Shown here in pieces: positions 1 to 9,848 of a stretch of 13,295 bases of DNA. Source of the stretch: an uncultured Bacteroidales bacterium. Its GTDB lineage: Bacteria; Bacteroidota; Bacteroidia; Bacteroidales; UBA932. The notes below the pieces were generated by a model. It was not told the DNA's origin. It was given only the letters and a program-made list of their open reading frames with translations, and searched no databases. The stretch spans positions 1 to 13,295 of the forward strand of contig CAKVBK010000048.1 in NCBI GenBank assembly GCA_934725285.1, given 5' to 3'. Every line of letters begins with the position of its first letter. Positions within the stretch are counted from its first letter, which is position 1. Position numbers and translations under genes: made by a program.

Positions 1-5
1 CAATT

Positions 6-380
6 ATGGCAGATGTAAAAGCACTTGCAGAAGAGTTGGTTAACCTTTCTGTAAAAGACGTTCAGGAACTTGCAAAGTTTCTTAAGGAAGAATATGGTAT
101 TGAGCCTGCGGCTGCTGCGGTAGCAGTGGCTGGCCCTGCGGCGACCGCAGAGGCAGCTCCGGCAGAGCAGACTGAGTTTGACGTGGTCCTCAAGTCAGCC
201 GGTGCAGCTAAACTTCAGGTTATCAAAGCCGTTAAGGAGGCTCTTGGACTCGGTCTGAAGGAAGCTAAGGATCTTGTAGACGGCGCTCCTAAGACAGTTA
301 AGGAGAAGGCCTCCAAGGCAGAAGCTGAGCAACTGAAAGCTGCCCTCGAAGAGGCAGGCGCTGAAGTTGAGGTTAAATAA
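6..380 (+). CDS. rplL: 50S ribosomal protein L7/L12
   Basis: This is the 124-residue stalk protein of the large ribosomal subunit, which forms dimers on L10 and recruits and stimulates translation GTPases. The family architecture is complete. Residues 1 to about 33 are the N-terminal dimerisation and L10-binding helices. Residues about 35-55 are a flexible Ala/Pro/Gly-rich hinge. Residues about 56-124 are the globular C-terminal domain that contacts elongation factors, with the conserved stretches [21 protein letters not shown] and [16 protein letters not shown] and the terminal [10 protein letters not shown]. Length is normal for the family (about 120-125). Only five bases precede the ATG, so any ribosome binding site and the expected upstream rplJ lie outside the window. 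It is the first visible gene of the rplL-rpoB-rpoC cluster, separated from rpoB by 101 bp that contain a hairpin. Identification is very secure. Confidence 0.98.
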   Translation: MADVKALAEELVNLSVKDVQELAKFLKEEYGIEPAAAAVAVAGPAATAEAAPAEQTEFDVVLKSAGAAKLQVIKAVKEALGLGLKEAKDLVDGAPKTVKEKASKAEAEQLKAALEEAGAEVEVK

Positions 381-408
381 CCCAGCTTCCCCTGGCGGGA
401 AAATCATC

Positions 409-442
409 AGGTTTAGAGCCTAGAAAGGCTCTAAACCTTTTT
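409..442 (+). terminator. Rho-independent terminator-like hairpin (attenuator) between rplL and rpoB
   Basis: A perfect 12-bp inverted repeat (409-420, AGGTTTAGAGCC, against 427-438, GGCTCTAAACCT) with a 6-nt loop is followed by five T residues (438-442). This is the classical form of an intrinsic terminator. It sits between two co-oriented genes normally co-transcribed in bacteria. Partial termination here would leave more mRNA for L7/L12 than for RNA polymerase subunits, as the E. coli rplL-rpoB attenuator does. That function is inferred by position. A weak match to a -7 element (TAAGTTTT, 450-457, last base wrong) lies just downstream, so an independent rpoB promoter is possible but not supported. 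Confidence 0.8.
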
Positions 443-481
443 GTCGTATTAAGTTTTTCTCCATTTCCTAAAGGCAGATCA

Positions 482-3400
482 ATGTCAAAAAAGACTAACA
501 ACAAGCGAATAATGTTCGCCACATCGAAGATACTGGAATATCCTGACCTTCTGGAAGTTCAGCTGAAATCGTTCAGAGATTTCTTCCAGCTTGAGACAAC
601 ACCGGAGAACAGGAAAAACGAAGGTCTCTTCCAGGTGTTTCAGGAAATATTCCCGATCGAAGACACGAGGAACAATTACAAACTGGATTTCATTGACTAT
701 TTCATCGATCCTCCTCAGTATTCGATTGAAGAGTGTCTTGAGAGAGGACTGACTTACAACGTTCCTCTGAAGGCAAAACTCCGCCTTTCGTGCACCGATC
801 CTGAGCACGAGGACTTTGACACGAGAGTCCAGGATGTGTACCTCGGCAACATACCATATATGACCCCGGCGGGCACATTTGTAATCAACGGATCAGAAAG
901 AATCATAGTTTCCCAGCTGCACCGCTCACCAGGCGTTTTCTTCGACCAGAGCATGCACGCGAACGGAACAAAGCTATATTCAGCGAGAATCATTCCGTTC
1001 AAGGGATCATGGATTGAATTCGCCACGGACATCAACAACGTGATGTACGCCTACATCGACCGTAAGAAAAAGTTGCCTGTCACAACACTTCTTCGGGCGA
1101 TCGGATTCAACTCCGACAAGGACATCATAGACATATTCGGACTCGCCGATGAGGTTGAGGCCACAGAGCAGAACCTGAACGAGAACAAAGGCAGAAAACT
1201 CGCGGCCAAGGTTCTGAAGACTTGGACCGAGGATTTCGAAGACGAGGATACCGGTGAGGTGATTCCGATTGAAAGAACCATACCTATCGTAGAAAGAGGA
1301 GAGATTCTGGACGAAGACACAATCGCCAAAATAGCCGACACAGACGTCAAGACAATACTTCTGCAGAAAGACGAGGCGAACTCCAACGAATATGCGATAA
1401 TATTCAACACTCTACAAAAGGATCCGACAAACACAGAAATCGAGGCTGTGAACTACATCTACAAACAGCTGCGAAATTCTGAACCGCCTGACGAGGCTAC
1501 CGCAAGGGATGTCATCGACAAACTCTTCTTCTCTGAGAAGAGGTATGACCTCGGCAATGTCGGAAGGTTCCGCCTGAACAAGAAACTTGGACTCACGACA
1601 GATCCTGAGACAAGGGTTCTGACCAACACAGACATCATCGAGATCATAAAGTATCTCATCCAACTGATAAACTCAAAGGCGACAGTCGACGACATCGACC
1701 ACTTGAGCAACAGACGTGTACGCACAGTTGGCGAACAGCTTGCAAACCAGTTCAGCGTAGGCCTTTCAAGAATGGCGAGAACCATCCGCGAAAGGATGAA
1801 CGTGCGTGACAGCGAACAGTTCAGCCCGATCGATCTGATCAACGCGAAGACACTGTCCTCGGTGATCAACTCGTTCTTCGGAACAAGCCAGCTGTCTCAG
1901 TTCATGGACCAGACAAACCCTCTGGCCGAGATCACGCACAAGCGCCGTCTCTCCGCCCTTGGCCCTGGTGGTTTGTCAAGGGACAGGGCTGGATTCGAGG
2001 TCAGGGACGTGCACTACACGCACTACGGAAGGCTTTGTCCTATCGAGTCTCCGGAAGGACCGAACATCGGACTGATCTCATCTTTGTGCGTGTACGCGAG
2101 AATCAACCAGCTCGGATTCATAGAGACACCATACCGTGAGGTACACGACGGAAAGGTTGACCTTACAGATAAGGGATGGCATTACATGACCGCCGAGGAA
2201 GAGGAAAACAAACTCGTGTCCCTCGCCAAGGTCAACATGGAGGACGACGGGACGATAAAGGAGGACAGAATCCAATGCCGTCTCGAAGCCGACTTCCCTG
2301 TTGTCTCCAAAGAACAGGTAGACTATATGGACGTAGCTCCGAACCAGATGGCATCGGTCGCGGCGTCACTGATTCCGTTCTTGGAGCACGATGACGCGCA
2401 CCGCGCGTTGATGGGAGCGAACATGATGCGTCAGGCCGTCCCGCTTCTCCGCCCGGAATCACCTATCGTCGGAACAGGGCTTGAGGAAAGGGTATGTCTG
2501 GACTCAAGGACACAGTTCGTGGCAGAACGCAAGGGCGAGGTAACCTACGTTGACGCAAAGGAGATACGCATCAGATACGATAGAACGGATGACGAGAAAT
2601 TCGTTTCATTCGCACCTGATGAGACAGTTTATACTCTTCCTATTTACAGAAGGACAAACCAAAGCACCACAGTGACACTGAAACCTATTGTCCACAAGGG
2701 CGACAAGGTAGAGGCCGGACAGGTGCTGACGGAAGGCTATGCTACACAGAACGGTGAGCTCGCACTCGGACGAAACCTGAAAGTGGCGTTCATGCCATGG
2801 AAAGGCTACAATTACGAGGATGCCATAGTCCTTTCAGAAGAAATGGTGAAATGGGATGTCCTCACATCCGTACACGTTGATGAATATCTTACCGAGGTAC
2901 GAGACACCAAACGTGGTATGGAAGAGCTGACATCCGACATTCCTAACGTAAGTGAGGATGCCACAAAGGATCTGGACAAGCAGGGTATCATCAGAATCGG
3001 AGCGCACATCGAGCCAGGTGACATCATGATCGGCAAAATCACACCTAAGGGTGAAAGCGATCCGTCACCGGAGGAGAAGCTGCTCAAGGCCATCTTCGGT
3101 GACAAGGCCGGTGATGTGAAGGATGCTTCACTGAAGGCCAATCCTTCATTAAGCGGAACAGTCATAAAGACCGCTCTCTACACCAAGGCAGCCAAGGAAA
3201 GCAACAGAAGAGCTGCGAAGACTGACCAGAAAGCCCGGCTTGATCTGATTCAGGAGGACTTTGACAAGAAGGCCGCAAAACTCTATGCCGATTTCTTCAA
3301 GAGGCTGACTGTTCTGACGAAAGGCAAAAAGAGCGATGGCATATACGATCTTTACGATGCAGAGATCATCGCCAAAGGCAAAGAGATCAGTGTCGAAAAG

Positions 3401-4300
3401 CTGAAGACCATCGACTTCCAGAACATAAACTCAAGCAACTGGACAACCGAAGAGAACACTAACAAACTCATTCAGGAGCTGATCAACAACTATTGCCTGA
3501 CCTACAAGGTCGCAGAGGCCGAGTGCAAGAGGCAAATGGACAAGATAAAAGTCGGCGACGAGCTTCCTAACGGTGTGATGCAGATCGCAAAAGTCTACAT
3601 AGCCAAAAAGAGAAAGATCACTGTCGGTGACAAGATGGCCGGACGACATGGCAACAAGGGTATTGTCGCGAAGATAGTACGTCAGGAGGATATGCCGTTC
3701 CTTGAGGACGGTACTCCGGTCGACATTGTTCTGAACCCTCTGGGCGTGCCTTCACGTATGAACCTCGGCCAGATCTACGAGACTGTTCTCGGATGGGCCG
3801 GAGCAAGGCTCGGGCTGAAGTTCAGCACCCCTATCTTCGACGGTGCCACGATCGATGAAATCTGCGCTTATACCGACAAAGCCGGAGTTCCAAGATACGG
3901 CAAGACACACCTCAGGGACGGTGGCACAGGTGACTGGTTCGACCAGCCGGCAACAGTCGGTGTGATCTACATGATCAAGCTCGGTCACATGGTTGACGAC
4001 AAGATGCACGCGCGTTCCATCGGTCCATATTCACTCATCACCCAGCAGCCTCTCGGCGGTAAGGCGCAGTTCGGAGGCCAGAGGTTCGGAGAGATGGAGG
4101 TTTGGGCCCTTGAGGCATTCGGCGCAGCCAACGCGCTTCAGGAGATCCTGACCGTCAAGTCAGATGACGTGACCGGACGTTCAAAGACTTACGAGGCAAT
4201 CGTAAAAGGCGACCCTATGCCTACACCTGGCATACCGGAATCCCTCAATGTACTGCTTCACGAACTCAGGGGACTGGGTCTCAAGGTTACTTTGGATTAA
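482..4300 (+). CDS. rpoB: DNA-directed RNA polymerase subunit beta
   Basis: This is the catalytic beta subunit of RNA polymerase, 1272 residues and full length. The N-terminal lobes begin at about residue 10 ([19 protein letters not shown]). The rifampicin-binding cluster is at residues 464-495 ([20 protein letters not shown], then [11 protein letters not shown]). Q473, D476, H486, R489 and S491 match E. coli Q513, D516, H526, R529 and S531, so the pocket has the wild-type, sensitive-type residues. Ala482 replaces E. coli Ser522, and Ser523 replaces Thr563. The active-site region [13 protein letters not shown] carries Lys1051 and Lys1059 (E. coli K1065 and K1073). The C-terminal clamp segments [20 protein letters not shown] and [19 protein letters not shown] are intact. 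The AAAGG at 470-474, seven bases before the ATG, is one of the few Shine-Dalgarno-like sites in the window. It is followed 27 bp later by rpoC. No intein or frameshift was seen. Confidence 0.99.
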   Translation: MSKKTNNKRIMFATSKILEYPDLLEVQLKSFRDFFQLETTPENRKNEGLFQVFQEIFPIEDTRNNYKLDFIDYFIDPPQYSIEECLERGLTYNVPLKAKLRLSCTDPEHEDFDTRVQDVYLGNIPYMTPAGTFVINGSERIIVSQLHRSPGVFFDQSMHANGTKLYSARIIPFKGSWIEFATDINNVMYAYIDRKKKLPVTTLLRAIGFNSDKDIIDIFGLADEVEATEQNLNENKGRKLAAKVLKTWTEDFEDEDTGEVIPIERTIPIVERGEILDEDTIAKIADTDVKTILLQKDEANSNEYAIIFNTLQKDPTNTEIEAVNYIYKQLRNSEPPDEATARDVIDKLFFSEKRYDLGNVGRFRLNKKLGLTTDPETRVLTNTDIIEIIKYLIQLINSKATVDDIDHLSNRRVRTVGEQLANQFSVGLSRMARTIRERMNVRDSEQFSPIDLINAKTLSSVINSFFGTSQLSQFMDQTNPLAEITHKRRLSALGPGGLSRDRAGFEVRDVHYTHYGRLCPIESPEGPNIGLISSLCVYARINQLGFIETPYREVHDGKVDLTDKGWHYMTAEEEENKLVSLAKVNMEDDGTIKEDRIQCRLEADFPVVSKEQVDYMDVAPNQMASVAASLIPFLEHDDAHRALMGANMMRQAVPLLRPESPIVGTGLEERVCLDSRTQFVAERKGEVTYVDAKEIRIRYDRTDDEKFVSFAPDETVYTLPIYRRTNQSTTVTLKPIVHKGDKVEAGQVLTEGYATQNGELALGRNLKVAFMPWKGYNYEDAIVLSEEMVKWDVLTSVHVDEYLTEVRDTKRGMEELTSDIPNVSEDATKDLDKQGIIRIGAHIEPGDIMIGKITPKGESDPSPEEKLLKAIFGDKAGDVKDASLKANPSLSGTVIKTALYTKAAKESNRRAAKTDQKARLDLIQEDFDKKAAKLYADFFKRLTVLTKGKKSDGIYDLYDAEIIAKGKEISVEKLKTIDFQNINSSNWTTEENTNKLIQELINNYCLTYKVAEAECKRQMDKIKVGDELPNGVMQIAKVYIAKKRKITVGDKMAGRHGNKGIVAKIVRQEDMPFLEDGTPVDIVLNPLGVPSRMNLGQIYETVLGWAGARLGLKFSTPIFDGATIDEICAYTDKAGVPRYGKTHLRDGGTGDWFDQPATVGVIYMIKLGHMVDDKMHARSIGPYSLITQQPLGGKAQFGGQRFGEMEVWALEAFGAANALQEILTVKSDDVTGRSKTYEAIVKGDPMPTPGIPESLNVLLHELRGLGLKVTLD

Positions 4301-4302
4301 TT

Positions 4303-4329
4303 TTCAAGAATATTGACATTCAAGAATAT
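4303..4329 (+). repeat. 16-bp-period direct repeat over the rpoC start
   Basis: The 11-mer TTCAAGAATAT occurs at 4303-4313 and again, exactly, at 4319-4329, separated by TGACA. The second copy runs into the rpoC ATG (4328-4330). It looks like a small tandem duplication of the translation-initiation context. The first copy ends in ATT, not ATG, so only the second offers a standard start codon. This supports choosing 4328 rather than the in-frame TTG at 4313. Confidence 0.75.
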
Positions 4330-7300
4330 GCCTACTTTCAATAACAAAGAAAACAAGGTAAAGAGCAACTTCTCTAAGATCAGCATCTCGCTGGCGTCCC
4401 CAGAGGACATCTCAGCGAGATCCTGTGGAGAGGTTCTGAAACCAGAGACTGTCAACTACAGGACATACAAGCCGGAAAGGGACGGACTCTTCTGCGAGAA
4501 GATTTTCGGGCCGACCAAGGACTACGAATGCTACTGCGGAAAATATAAGAGAATCCGTTACCGCGGAATCGTCTGCGACAGATGCGGTGTCGAAGTGACC
4601 GAGAAGAAAGTCCGCAGGGAAAGGATGGGACACATCGCCCTGACTGTGCCTGTGGCTCACATCTGGTACTTCAAATCAGCTCCAAACAAGATTTCCGCGC
4701 TTCTCGGACTTCCTGCCAAGAAGCTTGAGTCAGTGATCTACTATGAGAAATACGTAGTGGTCAACCCTGGCGAGAGCGGACTGGCAAAGATGGATCTGCT
4801 CTCGGAGGACGAATATCTCGATGTTCTCGCCAGGCTTCCAGAGAACGACAACCTTCCTTTCGACGACCCGAAAAAGTTTGTCGCTAAAATGGGCGCCGAA
4901 GGAATCTACGACCTTCTCAGGGAGACGGACGTGGAAAGCCTGTCGAAGGAACTGCGCTCGAAGATGCTGAACGAGACCTCACAGCAGAGAAAAGCCGAGC
5001 ACCTCAAAAGGCTGAGCGTGGTGAAGTGGTTCATTGAGTCAAAGAACATCAACCGTCCGGAATGGATGATCATGAAAGTGATCCCGGTGATCCCGCCGGA
5101 TCTCCGTCCTTTGGTTCCGCTTGATGGAGGACGATTCGCCACAACCGACCTCAACGACCTCTACAGAAGAGTGATCATCAGAAACAACAGACTCAAGAAG
5201 CTCATTGAGATCAAAGCCCCTGAGGTGATTCTCAGAAATGAGAAACGTATGCTTCAGGAAGCGGTTGACTCACTGTTCGACAACTCTAAGAAGTCAAGCG
5301 CCGTGAAGAGTGAGTCCAACAGGGCACTCAAATCCCTGTCAGATTCTCTTAAAGGAAAGCAGGGACGTTTCCGTCAGAACCTCCTCGGTAAACGTGTGGA
5401 CTACTCCGCCCGTTCGGTAATCGTCGTAGGTCCTGAGCTGAATATGCACGAGTGCGGTCTGCCTAAGTTTATGGCCGCAGAGCTCTACAAGCCGTTCATC
5501 ATCAGAAAACTCATAGAAAGAGGGATCGTCAAGACCGTAAAGTCCGCCAAGAAGATAGTGGACAGGAAAGATCCGGTGATCTGGGACATCCTTGAGAACG
5601 TGATGAAGGGGCATCCGGTTCTACTTAACCGTGCACCTACCCTGCACAGGCTTGGTATCCAGGCATTCCAGCCAAGGATGATCGAAGGAAAAGCGATCCA
5701 GCTCCACCCTCTCGCATGTACGGCATTCAACGCCGACTTCGATGGTGACCAGATGGCCGTGCACCTTCCTCTTGGCAACGCAGCCGTCATGGAGGCTCAG
5801 CTCTTGATGCTCGGCTCGCAGAACATTCTTAACCCTGCCAACGGAACACCTATCACCGTACCTTCACAGGATATGGTACTCGGACTGTACTACATCACGA
5901 AGATCAGACCGGGGGCGAAGGGTGAAGGGATGAATTTCTACGGTCCGGAAGAGGTCATCGTGGCCTACAACGAGAAGGCGATTGACATGCACGCCGAGAT
6001 CGGAGTCAGACTCCCGGTCGACAAGCAGGATCTCTCCAAAGGCTACGAAATCAAGAAAACCACAGCCGGAAGAATCATTGTGAACCAATTCGTACCGGTG
6101 GAAGTTCCTTACGTCAATGAGATTCTCGGCAAGAAAGCCCTGAGAAAGATCATCACAGAAGTAATCAAGAGCACAGGCGTGACCAGAACCGCGCAGTTCC
6201 TTGACGACATAAAGAACCTTGGTTATGACCAGGCGTTCAGGGCTGGTATCTCTTTCAACCTCGGGGATGTCATCATTCCTGCGGAAAAGACAAAACTCAT
6301 CGACGAGGGATACAAAGAGGTTGAGAGCATCAAGTCCAACTATGCTATGGGCTTCATCACCAACAACGAACGCTACAATAAGGTCATTGACCTTTGGACA
6401 GCCATCGACAACAAACTCACGAACATCGTGGAGAAGCAGATCTCCGCTGACCAGCAGGGATTCAACCCGGTTTACATGATGCTGGACTCCGGAGCCCGTG
6501 GCTCGACACAGCAGATCAAGCAGCTCTGCGGTATGCGTGGACTTATGGCCAAACCTCAGAAATCCGGAGCGGCAGGGGCTGAGATCATCGAGAACCCTAT
6601 CATCTCCAACCTTAAGGAGGGTATGACGGTGCTTGAATACTTCATTTCCACTCACGGAGCACGTAAGGGTCTTGCCGACACGGCCCTCAAGACTGCTGAC
6701 GCAGGTTACCTTACCCGTCGTCTGGTCGACGTCTCACACGATGTGATCATCACGGAAGAAGACTGCGGCACACTCAGAGGTCTTATCGCCACCGCCATCA
6801 AGAACAAGGACGAGATCGTGGAGTCTCTCGGTGAGAGAATCCTCGGACGTACCTCCGTACACGACATATTCAACCCTCTCACCGGTGAGTTGATCATCAA
6901 GGCCGGCGAGGAGATCCGCGAGGCGACTGCCAACCTGATCGACCATCTGCCGATAGAGCAGGTAGAGATCCGTTCAGTGCTCACTTGCGAGTCCCGCAAG
7001 GGTGTTTGCGCAAAGTGCTACGGACGTAACCTCGCCACAAGCAGAATGGTTGAGAAAGGTGAGGTTGTCGGAGTCATCGCCGCACAGTCTATCGGTGAGC
7101 CTGGTACACAGCTTACCCTGCGTACCTTCCACGTAGGTGGTACGGCGTCCAGCACGGCGGCCGATTCCTCAATAGTCGCCAAGTACGACGGCAAACTTGT
7201 GTTCGAAGAACTCAGGACCATCCAGAAGATCGGAGAGGACGGAACAGCCCAGGACATTGTGGTAAGCCGTATGACCGAGGTCAGCATAATCGATGAGAAC

Positions 7301-8578
7301 ACAGGAATAACCTATTCCCACTACGATGTTCCATACGGTTCAAGGCTGTACTTCAAGGACGGAGACACGATCAAGAACGGAGACCTGCTCTGCGAATGGG
7401 ATCCATACAATGCCATCACAATCGTGGAGACAGCCGGTAAGGTTCAGTTCGACAACCTTATTGAAGGTCAGACCTTCCGAGAGGAGGCTGCCGATGAGTT
7501 TGCAGTGAACAAGGACAAGGTGATCATCGAATCCAGGGACAAGACAAAGAACCCTTCTATCCTCATCCTTGACGATGAAGGCAATCAGATCAGGCAGTAC
7601 AACCTTCCGGTCGGCGCCCACCTCATCGCCAACAATGGAGACAAGGTCAATGTCGGAGACATTATCATCAAGATTCCACGCGCCATCGGTAAGTCAAGCG
7701 ATATCACCGGTGGTCTTCCAAGAGTCACGGAACTCTTCGAGGCCAGAACCCCGTCCTCACCTGCGATTCTCGCTGAAATTAACGGCGAGGTGCTCATGGG
7801 CAAGGTCAAGAGAGGAAACCGTGAGATCATCGTCAAGAACAAGTCCGGAATCGAGAAGCACTATCTTGTTCCGCTGACCAAGCAGATCCTCGTGCAGGAG
7901 AATGACTACGTCAAGGCAGGCACCAGACTTTCCGACGGTGGTATCTCCCCTACCGACATACTCAACATCCTTGGACCTGTCAAGGCTCAGGATTACATCG
8001 TCAATGAGGTACAGGCTGTATACCGTCTGCAGGGTGTGAAGATCAATGACAAACACTTCGAGATTATTGTGCGCCAGATGATGCGCAAGGTTCAGATCAC
8101 CAACCCTGGCGACACTGAATTCCTGCAGGAAGAACTGGTTGACAAGTGGGATTTCATGGATGCCAACGACAACATATTCGGTAAATATTTTGTCATTGAC
8201 GCGGGAGACTCCCAGAAATACATGCAGGGCGACATCATTGACGCTCGCGACATGAGAAATGAGAATTCTTCACTTGAAAGGCAGAACAGAAAGATGATGG
8301 CTGTACGTGAAGCTAATCCGGCAACCGCGAAACTCGTGCTTCAGGGTATCACAAGGGCTGCCCTCAGAACCAACAGCTTCATCTCAGCCGCATCCTTCCA
8401 GGAGACTACAAAGGTGCTCAGCGAGGCCGCGATCAGGGCCCGTGTCGATCACCTCGAAGGCCTTAAGGAGAATGTCATCTGCGGTCACCTCATTCCGGCA
8501 GGTACCGGCCAGAAGGAGTTCCAGGACATCATCGTCGGACGTAAGGACGAGTATGAGCAGGAAATGAACGAACTCTAG
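4328..8578 (+). CDS. rpoC: DNA-directed RNA polymerase subunit beta'
   Basis: This is the beta' subunit, which carries the Mg2+-binding active site of RNA polymerase: 1416 residues from the ATG at 4328. An in-frame TTG at 4313 would add five residues and is less likely. Zinc site 1 is C68, C70, C83 and C86 ([20 protein letters not shown]). The catalytic loop NADFDGDQ has D470, D472 and D474. The bridge helix is in [20 protein letters not shown]. Zinc site 2 is C813, C887, C894 and C897. The trigger loop [20 protein letters not shown] has H935 and, at the E. coli Met932 position, Leu931. About 180 residues after the trigger loop (about 942-1118) look like the SI3 insert of Gram-negative polymerases. 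The chain then resumes at [17 protein letters not shown] (from residue 1126). It is in an operon with rpoB and ends just before a terminator. Confidence 0.98.
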   Translation: MPTFNNKENKVKSNFSKISISLASPEDISARSCGEVLKPETVNYRTYKPERDGLFCEKIFGPTKDYECYCGKYKRIRYRGIVCDRCGVEVTEKKVRRERMGHIALTVPVAHIWYFKSAPNKISALLGLPAKKLESVIYYEKYVVVNPGESGLAKMDLLSEDEYLDVLARLPENDNLPFDDPKKFVAKMGAEGIYDLLRETDVESLSKELRSKMLNETSQQRKAEHLKRLSVVKWFIESKNINRPEWMIMKVIPVIPPDLRPLVPLDGGRFATTDLNDLYRRVIIRNNRLKKLIEIKAPEVILRNEKRMLQEAVDSLFDNSKKSSAVKSESNRALKSLSDSLKGKQGRFRQNLLGKRVDYSARSVIVVGPELNMHECGLPKFMAAELYKPFIIRKLIERGIVKTVKSAKKIVDRKDPVIWDILENVMKGHPVLLNRAPTLHRLGIQAFQPRMIEGKAIQLHPLACTAFNADFDGDQMAVHLPLGNAAVMEAQLLMLGSQNILNPANGTPITVPSQDMVLGLYYITKIRPGAKGEGMNFYGPEEVIVAYNEKAIDMHAEIGVRLPVDKQDLSKGYEIKKTTAGRIIVNQFVPVEVPYVNEILGKKALRKIITEVIKSTGVTRTAQFLDDIKNLGYDQAFRAGISFNLGDVIIPAEKTKLIDEGYKEVESIKSNYAMGFITNNERYNKVIDLWTAIDNKLTNIVEKQISADQQGFNPVYMMLDSGARGSTQQIKQLCGMRGLMAKPQKSGAAGAEIIENPIISNLKEGMTVLEYFISTHGARKGLADTALKTADAGYLTRRLVDVSHDVIITEEDCGTLRGLIATAIKNKDEIVESLGERILGRTSVHDIFNPLTGELIIKAGEEIREATANLIDHLPIEQVEIRSVLTCESRKGVCAKCYGRNLATSRMVEKGEVVGVIAAQSIGEPGTQLTLRTFHVGGTASSTAADSSIVAKYDGKLVFEELRTIQKIGEDGTAQDIVVSRMTEVSIIDENTGITYSHYDVPYGSRLYFKDGDTIKNGDLLCEWDPYNAITIVETAGKVQFDNLIEGQTFREEAADEFAVNKDKVIIESRDKTKNPSILILDDEGNQIRQYNLPVGAHLIANNGDKVNVGDIIIKIPRAIGKSSDITGGLPRVTELFEARTPSSPAILAEINGEVLMGKVKRGNREIIVKNKSGIEKHYLVPLTKQILVQENDYVKAGTRLSDGGISPTDILNILGPVKAQDYIVNEVQAVYRLQGVKINDKHFEIIVRQMMRKVQITNPGDTEFLQEELVDKWDFMDANDNIFGKYFVIDAGDSQKYMQGDIIDARDMRNENSSLERQNRKMMAVREANPATAKLVLQGITRAALRTNSFISAASFQETTKVLSEAAIRARVDHLEGLKENVICGHLIPAGTGQKEFQDIIVGRKDEYEQEMNEL

Positions 8579-8600
8579 CAGAGTTGATTCAATGAATATG

Positions 8601-8638
8601 AAAGGCCGGCCGTGGATCAATTCCTCAGCCGGCTTTTT
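8601..8638 (+). terminator. Intrinsic terminator of rpoC
   Basis: GCCGGC at 8605-8610 pairs with GCCGGC at 8628-8633. The stem is extended outward by a G-U pair and A-T pairs (AAA at 8601-8603 with the T-run). The loop is about 17 nt and the hairpin is followed by TTTTT (8634-8638). It lies 23 bp after the rpoC stop and ends the rplL-rpoB-rpoC transcript. Confidence 0.8.
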
Positions 8639-8644
8639 ACTACC

Positions 8645-8694
8645 GCAAAAATTTACCCCAGGCGAATTTTGCAGGTTACCAAAATTCGCCTGGG
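8645..8694 (-). terminator. Probable terminator of the lacI-type gene (15-bp perfect hairpin)
   Basis: A perfect 15-bp inverted repeat (8657-8671 and 8680-8694, CCCAGGCGAATTTTG and its complement) has an 8-nt loop. Read on the - strand it lies 34 bp after the stop of the LacI-family gene and is followed within a few bases by an ATTTTT run (complement of 8647-8652). That fits an intrinsic terminator for the leftward gene. On the + strand no T-run follows, so its use there is less likely, although it could back up the rpoC terminator. A palindromic protein-binding site is the alternative. Confidence 0.65.
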
Positions 8695-8727
8695 ATAGAT
8701 TTCTTTGCTGGCTGGTTACTTTCTGGA

Positions 8728-9735
8728 CTAACAGCTGTCACGGACGATAAGAGACGGCGCTATGAGACGTTGAACCGTGGAAAGATCCTGGTGTCTGTTC
8801 TCTATGATGTCAATAAGAACCTGCGATGCCAGACGGCCGATTTCGGAAAGAGGCTGCTCAATGCGGGTGATCGCAGGGTCAAGAAAATCCAAGAACCCGT
8901 TGTTGTCGAAAGAGATCAGACCAACCTGCCCGGGAACTTTGACTCCAAGCTCACGGAAAGCACGGATGGCGCCAAGAAGGATAGTTGATGAATATGCGAA
9001 CACAGCGTCATACTTCACTCCGTCACGGAACATTCTCAGAACTTGATTGTAGCCGTTCTCGACAGAAAAAGCGTCACCGACAACCGCATATTCAACGTGC
9101 TTGTCACTATGCGCATCAATAGCGGCTCTGAAGCCTCGTACTCGCTCCATTGAAGGAGTAGAGTCTTCAACACCCTGAATCGACAGGATGTTGCGGCAGC
9201 CACGGTTGATAAGATATTCAGTGGCCATATAGCCGCCCGCATAGTTGTCAGTGCAGATGTAAGGAAGATTAGTACCCTCAAAATATCGGTCAATCAAGAC
9301 GGTAGGAATACTGTCGGTTATCTCGTCCATCAATGCGGTGGGATTGCCGACGGGTACAGCGATGATGCCGTCAACACTTCTTGAGCGGAACATTAAAAGA
9401 GAACTCTCGAAATCCTTCTCATTCTCCAGGGAATCAGCCAGAAGAGTATGGTAGCCGGCAAGTTTCATGTTCTCTATCACCTTGCTTGCCAAAGTGGCGA
9501 AGAACGGATTGTCAATTCCCGGCACCGTCAATCCGATGGTGTAGGTCCGGCTGGTCCGGAGTCCTTGGGCAAGGAGATTCGGAGTGTAGTTTACTCTCTT
9601 GGCTTCAGCCTGGATGATGTCGATCGCCTTCTGGCTGATTCTTGACCGCTGAGCTTTGCCGGACAAAACTCTTGAGACTGTCGAGACAGAGTAACCGGTC
9701 TGTTCGGATATGGATTGAATGGTGTTCTTTGGCAT
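8728..9735 (-). CDS. LacI/GalR-family transcriptional regulator, divergent from xpt
   Basis: This is a 335-residue repressor-type regulator, a normal length for LacI family members. An N-terminal helix-turn-helix is at about residues 6-26 (IQSISEQTGYSVSTVSRVLS). It is followed by the linker and hinge helix (NYTPNLLAQGLR, 49-60) with the Ala and Leu that insert into the minor groove. From residue 64 there is a periplasmic-binding-protein-like effector domain (TIGLTVPGIDNPFFATLA, CTDNYAGGYMATEYLINRG, SMERVRGFRAA, LISFDNNGFLDFLDPAITRI). The ATG at 9735 was chosen over an in-frame TTG at 9756, which would add seven residues before the family-typical start and fall inside the promoter. Its position back-to-back with xpt and the purine permease suggests control of purine salvage. 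Compared from memory with E. coli PurR, the conserved Asp275 is kept, but the purine-contacting Arg190 and Thr192 positions carry Ser and Pro. The effector is therefore uncertain. No sugar-use genes are adjacent. Confidence 0.93.
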   Translation of the reverse strand: MPKNTIQSISEQTGYSVSTVSRVLSGKAQRSRISQKAIDIIQAEAKRVNYTPNLLAQGLRTSRTYTIGLTVPGIDNPFFATLASKVIENMKLAGYHTLLADSLENEKDFESSLLMFRSRSVDGIIAVPVGNPTALMDEITDSIPTVLIDRYFEGTNLPYICTDNYAGGYMATEYLINRGCRNILSIQGVEDSTPSMERVRGFRAAIDAHSDKHVEYAVVGDAFSVENGYNQVLRMFRDGVKYDAVFAYSSTILLGAIRAFRELGVKVPGQVGLISFDNNGFLDFLDPAITRIEQPLSEIGRLASQVLIDIIENRHQDLSTVQRLIAPSLIVRDSC

Positions 9736-9753
9736 AATTAATCTCTGTAATGA

Positions 9754-9761
9754 CAAAGATA
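9754..9761 (-). promoter_or_regulatory. Bacteroidota -7 promoter element for the lacI-type gene
   Basis: On the - strand this reads TATCTTTG, a full match to the Bacteroidota sigma-ABfr -7 consensus TAnnTTTG. It lies 18 bp before the ATG at 9735, predicting a leader of only about 10-15 nt. No clear -33 TTG/TTTG is visible at the expected spacing, so the call rests on the -7 match and position. Confidence 0.55.
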
Positions 9762-9804
9762 GGCAATTTTATAATACATACTACTTAATACTTTCAAATA
9801 TTCA

Positions 9805-9813
9805 CGAAGTTCG
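9805..9813. promoter_or_regulatory. Candidate operator: inverted repeat CGAAgTTCG upstream of xpt
   Basis: CGAA-G-TTCG is a short palindrome with a one-base centre. It lies 12 bp upstream of the xpt -7 element, inside a wider AAATAT (9796-9801) / ATATTT (9814-9819) inverted repeat with a slightly different centre. Position within the shared promoter region fits an operator for the divergent LacI-family protein. The repeat is short and LacI sites are usually longer and evenly spaced, so this is a weak candidate. Confidence 0.25.
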
Positions 9814-9824
9814 ATATTTTTCTT

Positions 9825-9832
9825 TATATTTG
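9825..9832 (+). promoter_or_regulatory. Bacteroidota -7 promoter element for xpt-pbuX
   Basis: TATATTTG exactly matches the Bacteroidota -7 consensus TAnnTTTG. It ends 16 bp before the xpt ATG, so transcription should begin about 10 nt ahead of the start codon, giving an almost leaderless mRNA. A good -33 element is not obvious. Confidence 0.6.
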
Positions 9833-9848
9833 TTTTTTGTATATAAAT

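Noticed and set aside
4313..4327. Five-residue longer rpoC start at TTG 4313
   Set aside because: TTG is rare as a start, the extension has no family counterpart, and it is created by a direct repeat; the ATG at 4328 fits better.
5864..6655. 263-codon open frame antisense to rpoC
   Set aside because: It lies entirely over highly conserved rpoC sequence (bridge helix and surrounding region), has no recognisable domain, and is explained by rpoC codon bias. Other long antisense frames in rpoB and rpoC were rejected for the same reason.
9757..9848. Purine riboswitch ahead of xpt
   Set aside because: There is too little transcribed leader and no paired structure resembling the three-helix purine aptamer.
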